Assembly: GCA_965247435.1 (NCBI GenBank)
Contig: OZ252019.1
Coordinates: 248,001 to 312,000 of the forward strand
DNA length: 64,000 nt
Direction of reading: 5' to 3'
DNA from: Ilyomonas sp965247435
Lineage (GTDB): Bacteria > Bacteroidota > Bacteroidia > Chitinophagales > Chitinophagaceae
The translations under genes and the position numbers were made by a program. Below, in pieces: positions 50,189 to 58,190 of the stretch; the stretch's first letter is position 1; each line of letters begins with the position of its first letter. The notes below the pieces were generated by a model. The model saw nothing but the letters and a program-made list of their open reading frames with translations. It had not been told where the DNA came from and ran no database searches.

Positions 50189-51085
50189 ATGCAGGAACGA
50201 TACCCGCAGTTGCAGCAGTTTATCCAACACCTGCAGTTTGAAAAAAGATATTCTCAACATACCGTAATTTCCTACCAAACCGACCTGGAGCAGTTTTTCG
50301 GTTATCTTATTCCAGTTTATGATGCGCCGGCTGTTGACCTGATTAAACCGGTAATGGTGCGCTCGTGGCTGGCTGGCATGAAAGGAACGGGAAAGGTATC
50401 CAATAAAACCCTGAACCGGAAAATATCTACCCTGAAATCCTTTTTTAAATTTCTGATGAAACAGGGTTTGCTGCTGCAAACGCCTATGACAACCATTATT
50501 TCGCCAAAAACAAGCAAGCGGCTGCCGGTATTTGTGGAAGAAACGGATTTTAAAAATAATTTTAAGAATATAGAATTCACAGATGATCATGATGGCCAAA
50601 CAGAGCGCCTGGTCCTGCTTCTTTTTTACCAGTCCGGTATGCGTTTAAGTGAATTGATTAACCTGAAAGAAAATGGAATAGATGAAGCATACAGTCATAT
50701 TAAAGTATTGGGCAAGGGCAATAAGGAACGCATTATACCAATATCACGGGAACTGCTGAGTGAGCTTCAGCATTATATAAAAGAAAAGCCGGCCGGCACT
50801 GATGAAAAGCCTTACCTGTTTGTAACGGCAAAAGGCAGGCGCCTGCAGCCCCGCGCGGTATATACATTTATAAATAAATACCTGGCGTGTATTACCACCA
50901 TATCTCAAAAAAGCCCGCATATACTCCGCCATACGTTTGCAACGCACCTGATGAACAATGGCGCTGACCTTAATGCCGTAAAGGAACTGTTGGGCCATTC
51001 CAGCCTTGCAGCTACGCAGGTATATACGCACAATACCATTGAAAAACTAAAAGAAGTATATAAACTGGCGCATCCAAAAGCATAA
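50189..51085 (+). CDS. tyrosine recombinase XerC/XerD-like
   Basis: Site-specific recombinase; Xer proteins resolve chromosome dimers at dif. From ATG 50189 it has 298 residues: an N-terminal SAM-like core-binding domain (about 5-90), then the catalytic domain with R152 (SGMRLSEL), K176 (GKGNKER), HxxR (H244, R247 in HILRHTFATH), H270 (LLGHSSL) and nucleophile Y279 (QVYTH). All six catalytic residues are present. An earlier ATG at 50168 lies inside the rpsU terminator stem and is rejected. The rpsU-xer-hpf order is conserved in the phylum, supporting a housekeeping role rather than an integrase. XerC versus XerD cannot be settled here. Confidence 0.93.
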   Translation: MQERYPQLQQFIQHLQFEKRYSQHTVISYQTDLEQFFGYLIPVYDAPAVDLIKPVMVRSWLAGMKGTGKVSNKTLNRKISTLKSFFKFLMKQGLLLQTPMTTIISPKTSKRLPVFVEETDFKNNFKNIEFTDDHDGQTERLVLLLFYQSGMRLSELINLKENGIDEAYSHIKVLGKGNKERIIPISRELLSELQHYIKEKPAGTDEKPYLFVTAKGRRLQPRAVYTFINKYLACITTISQKSPHILRHTFATHLMNNGADLNAVKELLGHSSLAATQVYTHNTIEKLKEVYKLAHPKA

Positions 51086-51289
51086 ATTTTACATACAAAC
51101 ATTTATTTGGCTTGCATTTTCTGGCACGCAGAACTTAAGCCATTACATTTTACCGATTTTAATGTCAAAAAGAGCTTATTTTAAGTCGGGAAATTTTATT
51201 TTATCAGACATGCAGCGTAATTTGAACTTACAAAGCAGTACCAATATCAGGCTGCTTAATATTGTTTCACCATTAAAAAGCGATTTCTT

Positions 51290-51592
51290 ATGAATGTAAA
51301 CATTCAGGCTGTGCATTTCGACGCAGATGCAAAACTCGTGGAGTATGTAACAAAGAAAGCCCAGCGGCTTACGAACTTCCACGACCGGATTGTGAAGGTT
51401 GATGTGTTTTTGAAGCTGGATAACCTTGTCCACAATATTAAGGACAAAATTGCGGAAATAAGAGTGCATGTGCCGCGACAAAACGTGTTTGTAAAAGCTT
51501 CTTCCAAATCTTTTGAAGAATCTTTTGACGCTGCTTTGAACTCGGCGATTAACCAGATAAAAAGAAAAAAAGAAAAATTAGCCGCTGCATAA
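51290..51592 (+). CDS. hpf: HPF/RaiA family ribosome hibernation factor (short form)
   Basis: The 100-residue protein has the beta-alpha-beta-beta-beta-alpha fold pattern of HPF/YfiA: MNVNIQAVHFDADAKLVEYV, then VKVDVFLKL, EIRVHVPRQNVFVKASSKSF and a C-terminal helix with basic end (INQIKRKKEKL). It binds between the subunits in stationary phase and blocks tRNA and mRNA sites. The long-form C-terminal dimerisation domain is absent. It lies about 200 nt after xer in the conserved block and is closed by its own terminator. Confidence 0.93.
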   Translation: MNVNIQAVHFDADAKLVEYVTKKAQRLTNFHDRIVKVDVFLKLDNLVHNIKDKIAEIRVHVPRQNVFVKASSKSFEESFDAALNSAINQIKRKKEKLAAA

Positions 51593-51603
51593 AAAAATTA
51601 AAT

Positions 51604-51634
51604 AAAAGCCCTGCCGCAAGCAGGGTTTTTATTT
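51604..51634 (+). terminator. intrinsic terminator after hpf
   Basis: Stem CCCTGC / GCAGGG with loop CGCAA, framed by an A-run before and a T-run after. It is 12 nt past the hpf stop. Confidence 0.85.
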
Positions 51635-51650
51635 TCAATCGAACGACAGA

Positions 51651-51684
51651 TTGGGGCAGCTAAAGAAAGCTGATTGTATCTTTG
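51651..51684 (+). promoter_or_regulatory. promoter with TATCTTTG box
   Basis: TATCTTTG at 51677-51684 with a TTGG at 51651-51654, 22 nt upstream. It lies 8 to 14 nt before the two candidate ATGs (51693, 51699) of the membrane protein gene and rules out the longer ORF start at 51651. Confidence 0.6.
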
Positions 51685-51698
51685 AACTGCTTATGAAC

Positions 51699-53114
51699 AT
51701 GAAATATGTTGCTTACCTGCTGCTCTCCTGTATTGTTTTCTTCCTGCTCTGCAACCCGCTGCACCTGTATTTTTTAAGCGATGATTTCGATAGCATGTTT
51801 ACTTCGCAGCAATGGAGCGGCGTTATACATTCTTACCGGCCCGGTTCCGACTTTTTATTGCACACCGATCACCTGCTCTTTGGGTATGATGCACGCGGCT
51901 ATCACACAACCAATTACCTGTTACACTTTGCTACGTGCTTCCTGCTTTTTTATGCTGCCAAAGAATTACTGCGGCCTTTTTATGATATTACAGTGGCTGA
52001 TAAATATGCTTTTGCAGCAAGTGTTATATTTCTTTATTATCCTTTTCACAGCGAACCCATTTTCTGGCTCGTTGGCCGCTCCAGCCTGCTGGCTGTGCTG
52101 TTTGCCATGGCAAGTGTTTTTTGCTTTTTAAAAAAAAAGCAAAACATAGTGTATTATTTTTTATCCTTATTTACTTTACTCCTGGGCTTGTTTTCTTATG
52201 AATCTATCTGGACGCTGCCGGCCATCATCATCCTTTTATCCTTTGTTTACGATAAGGACGTCACCGGCAAAGCCAGGCTACTGTATGTTGCCGGCTACTG
52301 GTTTGTTTTTTTTATGTATTTATGGATGCGCTTCCGGCTTACAGATACAGTCATCGGCTCACCTTATGGCACACAGAAAATCGTTTCTTTTGATGTGCGC
52401 TTGTTGCTGCGCAACTTTCTTGCTTTGGTAAGCCGTTCCTTCTTGCCGCCCATGCAATCGGCCATCATGTATGTTATTTGCTTTACGGTGCTCCTGCTGA
52501 TGTTATTAGGGTTGTATTTTACAATACGAAAGCGCATAACTATTCCACTCATCGTTTGCACTATTGCTTTTTTGGTTTGCCTGTTGCCGGTACTATCACT
52601 GGGCATTGACACGCATGATACTGAGTCGGAACGCTTTCTATACTTGCCTTCCGCCTTTTTATCAATAGGTATCAGTATCATTTTGTTTGCCGTATTTAAA
52701 AGTAAAACCGTTTATGCATTGGGCGGATTATTGGCATTGCAAATAGTGTTTTTGACAATGAGCTACAGCAGTTTTGCTGCAGCCAGTACTGTTGTAAAAA
52801 CAAGTATAAAAGCAATCCGGTCGTTACCGGTTACAGATACGGTTGTGTGTATTGATCTTCCGGAGCAGTACAAGGGCGGCTTTATTTTTAGAAACGGGTT
52901 TGCCAATGCTGCAAAACTGTTTGCCCCGCAGGTTAAAAATGTTGTGATAAATCCGCATAAAGAAATAATGCAGGACCCCCAAAAGTATGAGCTTAATAAT
53001 TATCCGCGCGCTGCGCTGCCGGCAAGGAAATATGTGCATCACCTTGGCACTGATATTACTACACCTGTTGCTGTTTTTATATGGACAGATAGCAGTTTAA
53101 ATGTATATCAGTAA
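51699..53114 (+). CDS. polytopic membrane protein, GT-C glycosyltransferase-like
   Basis: The roughly 471-residue integral membrane protein has about ten to twelve hydrophobic segments. The first extracytoplasmic loop holds LSDDFDS, an acidic pair in the position of the catalytic/metal Asp of GT-C enzymes (PMT, STT3 and relatives). It is followed by SYRPGSDFLLHTDHLLFG and the helix THNYLLHF-like segment (TTNYLLHFATCFLLF). A C-terminal soluble tail ends NVYQ. It could transfer sugars from polyprenyl phosphate, but no donor or acceptor can be named and the family call is by pattern only. It is inserted between hpf and the tRNA cluster. ATG 51693 is an alternative start. Confidence 0.7.
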   Translation: MKYVAYLLLSCIVFFLLCNPLHLYFLSDDFDSMFTSQQWSGVIHSYRPGSDFLLHTDHLLFGYDARGYHTTNYLLHFATCFLLFYAAKELLRPFYDITVADKYAFAASVIFLYYPFHSEPIFWLVGRSSLLAVLFAMASVFCFLKKKQNIVYYFLSLFTLLLGLFSYESIWTLPAIIILLSFVYDKDVTGKARLLYVAGYWFVFFMYLWMRFRLTDTVIGSPYGTQKIVSFDVRLLLRNFLALVSRSFLPPMQSAIMYVICFTVLLLMLLGLYFTIRKRITIPLIVCTIAFLVCLLPVLSLGIDTHDTESERFLYLPSAFLSIGISIILFAVFKSKTVYALGGLLALQIVFLTMSYSSFAAASTVVKTSIKAIRSLPVTDTVVCIDLPEQYKGGFIFRNGFANAAKLFAPQVKNVVINPHKEIMQDPQKYELNNYPRAALPARKYVHHLGTDITTPVAVFIWTDSSLNVYQ

Positions 53115-53238
53115 ATCAAAAGCGTATCAATCAAATTTTTATATACGGTTATGTTATCCTTTATGCTGAGGCATTGGCTACTTCTCAATCGTATTTTATT
53201 ACAGAAAATAAATAGGACCAAAAAAAATTTTTAAGAAT

Positions 53239-53268
53239 TTTGCTGAACAAAGTTTTCTCTTACCTTTG
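53239..53268 (+). promoter_or_regulatory. promoter of the tRNA cluster
   Basis: TTTG at 53239-53242 and TACCTTTG at 53261-53268, 18 nt apart, match the Bacteroidota consensus. It points into the Thr-Tyr-Gly-Thr tRNA cluster and lies about 30 nt before the decayed tRNA copy. Confidence 0.75.
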
Positions 53269-53298
53269 CCATCCCTAAAAATAGGGTAGTTCTTTATT

Positions 53299-53370
53299 GA
53301 ACACTTTAACTTGCTGGTAGAGCATCCTGTTTGCGCGGGCACGTTGCCGGTTCAGGTGGTTAGGCGCTCC
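53299..53370 (+). pseudogene. decayed tRNA-Thr-like copy
   Basis: CACTTTA, then GCTGGTAGAGCA, matches the 5' half of the adjacent tRNA-Thr with one missing base. The anticodon region (ATCCTGTTTGCGCGGG) and T-arm (GCCGGTTCAGGTGG) no longer pair properly, and the acceptor stem is lost. It is the first sequence after the promoter. Confidence 0.6.
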
Positions 53371-53378
53371 AATCAAAC

Positions 53379-53451
53379 GCCACTTTAGCTCAGCTGGTAG
53401 AGCAACTGATTTGTAATCAGTAGGTCGTTGGTTCGATTCCGACAAGTGGCT
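53379..53451 (+). tRNA. tRNA-Thr (anticodon TGT)
   Basis: Acceptor GCCACTT pairs with AAGTGGC, the D arm is AGCTCAGCTGGTAGAGC, the anticodon loop TTGTAAT sits in stem CTGAT/ATCAG, and the T arm is GTTGGTTCGATTCCGAC. The discriminator is T. CCA is not encoded. First functional tRNA of the cluster. Confidence 0.97.
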
Positions 53452-53485
53452 CAGATTATTGAATGTAATACGATTAAACAAACCA

Positions 53486-53568
<83 letters not shown>

Positions 53569-53666
53569 CAGTTCTTTTAAGGTTTATAAGTTTACCTGTT
53601 CATGGGTTCGGCTGTTGCTTTTCTTTCATTTATCCGCTGTTACCCTTGAAGATGTGAACGTTATAT

Positions 53667-53742
53667 GCGGAAGTAGCTCAATTGGTAGAGCGATAGCCTT
53701 CCAAGCTATAGGTTGCGGGTTCGACCCTCGTCTTCCGCTCCA
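53667..53742 (+). tRNA. tRNA-Gly (anticodon TCC), CCA encoded
   Basis: Acceptor GCGGAAG pairs with CTTCCGC, the anticodon loop is CTTCCAA in stem ATAGC/GCTAT, and the T arm is GCGGGTTCGACCCTCG (one weak pair). Discriminator T, and the CCA end is encoded at 53740-53742, unlike the neighbouring tRNAs. Confidence 0.97.
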
Positions 53743-53824
53743 GAACAAATGACAGTTGTGCGATAACAGTTAACAGGCTTTACTTACTGGTAACTAACAA
53801 CGGTCAACCACCGGGCTGACATAA

Positions 53825-53896
53825 GCCGTTGTAGCTCAGGGGTAGAGCACTTCCTTGGTAGGGAAGAGGTCGTGAGTTCGATTCTCACTAACGGCT
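53825..53896 (+). tRNA. tRNA-Thr (anticodon GGT)
   Basis: Acceptor GCCGTTG pairs with TAACGGC (one G-U), the anticodon loop is TTGGTAG in stem CTTCC/GGAAG, and the T arm is GTGAGTTCGATTCTCAC. Discriminator T. Last tRNA before tuf. Confidence 0.97.
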
Positions 53897-53946
53897 CAAA
53901 GCCTTTTATGAAGCTTAGGATAACATATCCGGCAGCACCGGAAGAT

Positions 53947-53973
53947 TGTAAGCTTGATTCTCATCAATGGCTA
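53947..53973 (+). pseudogene. tRNA-Thr 3' fragment
   Basis: This 27-nt stretch matches the T-arm and acceptor 3' strand of the preceding tRNA-Thr(GGT) at about 20 of 27 positions (shared core GATTCTCA and GGCT). It is a decayed partial duplication or an old attachment-site scar. Confidence 0.5.
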
Positions 53974-54032
53974 CCTGTATTGTTAATTGCATTTTCCGGA
54001 TTGCATTAACAACATTATTTTAAATTAATGTT

Positions 54033-54055
54033 TGCAAGTAAAGGCTTTACTTGCA
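54033..54055 (+). promoter_or_regulatory. perfect hairpin in the tuf leader
   Basis: TGCAAGTAAAG and CTTTACTTGCA form a perfect 11-nt inverted repeat around a single central base, 40 nt before the tuf ATG. It has no following T-run, so it is more like a processing or leader structure than a terminator. Confidence 0.55.
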
Positions 54056-54095
54056 GGCTCTTATAATTGTAAACACACAACATAAAACCGATAAA

Positions 54096-55283
54096 ATGTC
54101 TAAAGAGACCTTTAAGAGGGAAAAACCTCACGTAAACGTTGGAACCATTGGTCACGTAGACCACGGTAAAACAACTTTAACAGCCGCTATTACCACCATT
54201 CTTGCCAGTAAGGGTATGGCACAGGCAAGAAAGTATGATGAGATTGATGCTGCTCCGGAAGAAAAAGAGCGTGGCATTACCATCAATACGGCACACGTAG
54301 AATATGAAACAGTTGCCAGGCACTATGCACACGTAGATTGCCCCGGACATGCCGATTATGTAAAGAATATGATTACCGGTGCGGCACAAATGGACGGTGC
54401 TATCCTTGTAGTTGCTGCTACCGATGGACCAATGCCGCAAACGAGAGAACACATCCTGCTGGCCCGCCAGGTAGGTGTGCCCCGTATGGTTGTTTTTATG
54501 AACAAGGTAGATCTTGTAGATGATCCTGAACTTATAGAACTGGTAGAAATGGAAATCCGGGAAATACTTTCCAAGAACGGTTTTGATGGTGACAATACCC
54601 CGATTATACAAGGCTCTGCCACCGGCGCTTTAGCTGGTGAAGCCAAATGGGTAAAAGCGGTGGAAGACCTGATGGATGCTGTTGACACATATATACCACT
54701 GCCTCCCCGCCCTATTGATCAGCCATTCCTGATGAGTGTGGAGGACGTATTCTCAATTACCGGACGTGGTACAGTTGCTACCGGCCGTATTGAACGTGGT
54801 ATTGTAAAAGTAGGAGAAGGTGTAGAAATAGTTGGGTTGATTCCAACGCCGTTGTCTTCTGTAGTTACAGGCGTAGAAATGTTTAAGAAATTGCTGGATG
54901 AAGGTCAGGCCGGCGATAATGCAGGTTTGCTGCTTCGCGGTATTGAAAAGAAAGACATCCGTCGGGGTATGGTAATTTGTAAGCCTAAATCTATTACACC
55001 GCACACCGAGTTTAAGTGCGAAGTATATGTGCTGAGCAAGGACGAAGGTGGCCGTCACACGCCTTTCTTCAACAACTACCGTCCGCAATTTTACTTCCGT
55101 ACTACAGATGTAACCGGAGAAGTAACACTGCCTGAAGGAACTGAAATGGTAATGCCCGGCGACAACATTGGCCTTACTGTAAAGCTGATTCAGCCAATCG
55201 CAATGGAAAAAGGTTTGAAGTTCGCGATTCGTGAAGGCGGACGCACCGTAGGTGCAGGTCAGGTTACTGAAATTCTGAAGTAA
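54096..55283 (+). CDS. tuf: elongation factor Tu
   Basis: GTPase that delivers aminoacyl-tRNA to the ribosome. The 395-residue protein starts MSKETFKREKPHVNVGTIGH. Its G motifs are GHVDHGKT (19-26), the switch region RGITINTAHVEY, DCPGHADY and NKVD (about 136). Domain 2 includes GRGTVATGRIERG and domain 3 ends in EGGRTVGAGQVTEIL. The ORF is open upstream to 54051, but the ATG at 54096 matches the family start. It lies between the tRNA cluster and tRNA-Trp-secE-nusG, the conserved Bacteroidota order. A hairpin precedes it and a terminator follows. Confidence 0.98.
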   Translation: MSKETFKREKPHVNVGTIGHVDHGKTTLTAAITTILASKGMAQARKYDEIDAAPEEKERGITINTAHVEYETVARHYAHVDCPGHADYVKNMITGAAQMDGAILVVAATDGPMPQTREHILLARQVGVPRMVVFMNKVDLVDDPELIELVEMEIREILSKNGFDGDNTPIIQGSATGALAGEAKWVKAVEDLMDAVDTYIPLPPRPIDQPFLMSVEDVFSITGRGTVATGRIERGIVKVGEGVEIVGLIPTPLSSVVTGVEMFKKLLDEGQAGDNAGLLLRGIEKKDIRRGMVICKPKSITPHTEFKCEVYVLSKDEGGRHTPFFNNYRPQFYFRTTDVTGEVTLPEGTEMVMPGDNIGLTVKLIQPIAMEKGLKFAIREGGRTVGAGQVTEILK

Positions 55284-55332
55284 GAAAAGCCCCTAACCTG
55301 TAAAGGGTATATGGGAAACTTTCAATATTTTT

Positions 55333-55371
55333 ACAAAGTACTTAGGCAGAAATCCTGAGTACTTTGTTTTT
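55333..55371 (+). terminator. intrinsic terminator after tuf
   Basis: Stem ACAAAGTACTTAGG / CCTGAGTACTTTGT (one mismatch) around CAGAAAT, followed by a T-run. It separates tuf from the tRNA-Trp-secE-nusG unit. Confidence 0.85.
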
Positions 55372-55442
55372 AAAAAGTTCTTTAAAAATTACCCCAGCTA
55401 TTCAAGGTTGTGTCAAAACTCCCCTTTGGGCCGGGGAATTAT

Positions 55443-55514
55443 ACGGGTATCGTACAACGGTTAGTATAGAGGTCTCCAAAACCTTCGATCTGGGTTCGAA
55501 TCCTAGTACCCGTG
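55443..55514 (+). tRNA. tRNA-Trp (anticodon CCA)
   Basis: Acceptor ACGGGTA pairs with TACCCGT, the anticodon loop CTCCAAA is closed by GGT/ACC, and the T arm is CTGGGTTCGAATCCTAG. Discriminator G. It lies directly upstream of secE as in many bacteria. Confidence 0.96.
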
Positions 55515-55549
55515 CAGTTAGTATAAATTGTCAATTTTTAATTTACAAC

Positions 55550-55741
55550 GTGAACAAAGTATCAAATTATTTCAAAGAATCCTATCATGAGCTGTTAGAG
55601 AAAGTAAGCTGGCCTACGTGGACACAGTTACAGCAATCTACAGTTATTGTGCTCGCTGCTACTGTTTTTATCACAGCTATTGTAGCGCTGATGGATGTTG
55701 CAAGCAGTTACCTGCTTAAATTAATTTATTCTTTTTTATAG
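55550..55741 (+). CDS. secE: preprotein translocase subunit SecE (GTG start)
   Basis: SecE clamps SecY in the inner-membrane translocon. From GTG 55550 the 63-residue protein reads VNKVSNYFKESYHELLEKVS, then WPTWTQLQQSTVIVLAATVF, with the conserved amphipathic helix, the KVSWPT signature and one transmembrane helix (about 28-52). The longer open frame upstream runs through the tRNA-Trp gene and so cannot be the start. It is 15 nt ahead of nusG on the same transcript. Confidence 0.94.
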   Translation: MNKVSNYFKESYHELLEKVSWPTWTQLQQSTVIVLAATVFITAIVALMDVASSYLLKLIYSFL

Positions 55742-55756
55742 TAAGCAGAGGTAGTT

Positions 55757-56344
55757 ATGGAAAATACAGCAGAAGTAGTGCAGCAAGCCGAGTCCAAGTG
55801 GTATGTATTGCGCGTAGTAAGTGGTAAGGAAAGAAAGATAAAAGAATATCTTGATAAAGATATAACGCGTAATGGCTGGAATACTACTGTAAAGCAAGTC
55901 TTTCTTCCCATGGAAAAAGTGTATAAGGTTCAGAACGGAAAGAAAGTAATGCGCGAAAAGAACTATTTTCCAGGCTATGTGATGATAGAAGTAGCCGATG
56001 GCAAATTAAATGATGATATGGTGCAGCATATCAGCAGCATCAGCAATGTAATGCATTTTTTAACGGACGGCAAAGGCAGTAAAGGCAATATTATCTCGCT
56101 GCGCAAAGCGGAAGTAAACAAAATGCTGGGCAAGGTAGATGAGATGAATGATCAGGGCGTAACGCTGAGCGAGCCATTTATTATTGGTGAAACCATTAAA
56201 ATAATTGAAGGGCCTTTTAACGACTTCAATGGGGTAATAGAAGAAGTGAACGATGAAAAGAAAAAACTGAAGGTTACCGTAAAAATCTTTGGCCGCTCTA
56301 CACCAGTAGAATTAAATTATATCCAGGTTGAAAAGATAGGATAA
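55757..56344 (+). CDS. nusG: transcription termination/antitermination protein NusG
   Basis: NusG binds RNA polymerase and couples it to the ribosome or Rho. The 195 residues have the N-terminal NGN domain (KWYVLRVVSGKERKIKEYLD, then KVFLP-like QVFLPMEKVYKV and FPGYVMIEV) and a C-terminal KOW domain (about 140-195; GETIKIIEGPFNDFNGVIEE). It follows secE by 15 nt. The usual next genes rplK, rplA, rplJ, rplL, rpoB and rpoC are not downstream: a terminator comes 20 nt later and then an unrelated gene. Confidence 0.97.
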   Translation: MENTAEVVQQAESKWYVLRVVSGKERKIKEYLDKDITRNGWNTTVKQVFLPMEKVYKVQNGKKVMREKNYFPGYVMIEVADGKLNDDMVQHISSISNVMHFLTDGKGSKGNIISLRKAEVNKMLGKVDEMNDQGVTLSEPFIIGETIKIIEGPFNDFNGVIEEVNDEKKKLKVTVKIFGRSTPVELNYIQVEKIG

Positions 56345-56364
56345 GTAAAAACAGAGAATATTAT

Positions 56365-56396
56365 AAAAAGCCACAATTATTTGTGGCTTTTTTATT
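56365..56396 (+). terminator. intrinsic terminator after nusG
   Basis: Stem AAAAGCCACAA / TTGTGGCTTTT around a TTAT loop, continuing into a T-run. It closes the tRNA-Trp-secE-nusG unit. Confidence 0.88.
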
Positions 56397-56589
56397 TTTA
56401 GGCCTACACAACCTAGCTTTTGTTAGTTTTCGGTTAAAACTATAAATATTACTGCTATCAGACTGTTTTTTGCGTTTATAAGTATTAAACGTTTCCATTT
56501 TTAAACGTCTTATATAGTGTTAATCAGTTCCTTCAATAAATGGCATATTGATGGATACACTAATCATTAATCATTTAAAAATTGCAGCC

Positions 56590-58122
56590 ATGAAATATAA
56601 ATTACGGTTTTTATCAGCAGCAGCGTTAGTGGTGATGTTGGCTGTATCCTGCACCACAGCTCAAAAAGCATACGGACAGGATGACTATAACAATGATGGT
56701 TATAGTAATAATAATGACTACAACAACGACAATTATGCTCAGAACAATAATCCGCAGGAAGAAGAGCCGCTGATTCAGCCGGAGCAGGATGTAACGTTTG
56801 ACCAGTTTTACAACGACCTCAGCCCTTATGGCCGATGGATAGATTACCCAAGCTACGGCCGGGTATGGGTTTGTAATGTTTCCGGTTTTCATCCTTATTC
56901 AACCGGTGGTCATTGGGCTTACAGCCGTTTTGGCTGGACATGGGTGTCCGATTACAACTGGGGCTGGGCTCCATTCCATTATGGCCGCTGGTCTTTTGAT
57001 GCAGGCTATGGCTGGTTCTGGGTTCCGGGTTATACTTGGGGGCCTGCGTGGGTAAGCTGGCGCCATGGCGGTGATTATTACGGCTGGGCGCCCCTGTCTC
57101 CCGGTATTAATATAAGCATTGGCTTTGGCAGTGGCATAGCAGCATCCAACTGGATATTTATGCCGCACCGGTATATGGGTTACCGCAACATTAATCCGTA
57201 TTATATAAACAGGCAGCGCAATGTGACTATTATTAAAAATACCACTATTATAAATAATACCAATGTTTATAACAACAACAGGTATGTAGTGGGCCCGCAA
57301 CGGCAGGAAGTAGAGCGTTATACCGGGCGCAACATACAAGCCCAGAACATTTATGTATCTAACCGTACCAATGTACAGGGACAAGATAACAGAGGTATTC
57401 ATTTATACCGTCCGCAACCACAGCAGGGTAGTACGGTGATAAATAACCGGAATATTATCAGGAACAACAATAACAATCAGAATAATAACACGCAAAACAA
57501 CAATAATCAGCAGCCATCTAACTCTAACAGGAATAACCTGCCCAACCGGACCTGGAATGGCCAGCAAAACGGCAACAGACCTGATAATAATCAGTCGCAG
57601 CAGCAACAAAACAATAATAGCCAGCGCCGTAACGATGTGAACCGGCAGCAAGTGCCGCAGCAGCAAAACAACAACCTGCAGGAACAGCGCGACCGGGAGC
57701 AGCAACTGCGGAACAGACAACAGCCGGATAATAGCAATCAGCAACCGGACAACCGGCAACAGCAACTGCGTGAAAGGCAATTGCAGGAGCAAAATAACCG
57801 TCAGCAGCAACAAAGACAGCAGGAAGTGCAGCAGCGGTTGCAGCAACGCCGCCAGCAGCAGGTGGACCAACAAAGACAACAGCAGCAACAGGAGGAGCAA
57901 AGACAGCAAATGCAGCAGCGGATGCAACAGGAGAGACAGCAACAAATGCAACAACAGCAACAGCAAAGGGCACAACAGGAACGCCAGCAACAGATGCAGC
58001 AAAGGCAACAACAGATGCAGCAGCGCCAGCAGCAACCTGCCCAAAAAAGTTTTAACAGTCCGCCGCAGCAAAGCAGCCGGCAATCACAGCCTCAACAGCA
58101 GCACAACCCACGCAATCGCTAA
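56590..58122 (+). CDS. DUF6600-like lipoprotein with long Gln/Asn-rich C-terminus
   Basis: From ATG 56590 the 510-residue protein has a lipoprotein-like signal (AVSC near residue 21) and an Asn/Tyr/Asp-rich linker. A Trp/Tyr/Gly-rich globular domain follows (about 75-200; LSPYGRWIDYPSYGRVWV, GWTWVSDYNWGWAPFHYGRW) of the DUF6600 type, here called by pattern. The second half (about 285-510) is almost pure Gln and Asn with Arg and Met, e.g. QQQRQQEVQQRLQQRRQQQ, and looks prion-like or coiled-coil. It should sit at the cell envelope. Function unknown. The low-complexity DNA produces several long false ORFs on other frames. A near-perfect terminator follows. Confidence 0.82.
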   Translation: MKYKLRFLSAAALVVMLAVSCTTAQKAYGQDDYNNDGYSNNNDYNNDNYAQNNNPQEEEPLIQPEQDVTFDQFYNDLSPYGRWIDYPSYGRVWVCNVSGFHPYSTGGHWAYSRFGWTWVSDYNWGWAPFHYGRWSFDAGYGWFWVPGYTWGPAWVSWRHGGDYYGWAPLSPGINISIGFGSGIAASNWIFMPHRYMGYRNINPYYINRQRNVTIIKNTTIINNTNVYNNNRYVVGPQRQEVERYTGRNIQAQNIYVSNRTNVQGQDNRGIHLYRPQPQQGSTVINNRNIIRNNNNNQNNNTQNNNNQQPSNSNRNNLPNRTWNGQQNGNRPDNNQSQQQQNNNSQRRNDVNRQQVPQQQNNNLQEQRDREQQLRNRQQPDNSNQQPDNRQQQLRERQLQEQNNRQQQQRQQEVQQRLQQRRQQQVDQQRQQQQQEEQRQQMQQRMQQERQQQMQQQQQQRAQQERQQQMQQRQQQMQQRQQQPAQKSFNSPPQQSSRQSQPQQQHNPRNR

Positions 58123-58131
58123 TAATTATAT

Positions 58132-58169
58132 ATTAAAAGAGCGGCCGATAAATCGGCCGCTCTTTTAAT
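58132..58169. terminator. bidirectional intrinsic terminator
   Basis: A perfect 18-nt inverted repeat (core AGAGCGGCCGAT / ATCGGCCGCTCT) around AA, with A-run and T-run flanks. It separates the Q-rich gene (plus) from the convergent IscA-type gene. Confidence 0.92.
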
Positions 58170-58190
58170 TATGAAAAACTATATTTTTTA

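Noticed and set aside
50189..51085. Xer recombinase plus adjacent tRNAs as a mobile-element integrase and att site
   Set aside because: The rpsU-xer-hpf order is a conserved housekeeping block, and no mobile-element cargo lies between it and the tRNAs.
57403..58083. Long Leu/Val-rich reverse-strand ORFs opposite the Q-rich gene
   Set aside because: They are mirror images of CAG/CAA codon runs on the plus strand, with no signal peptide logic or family match.
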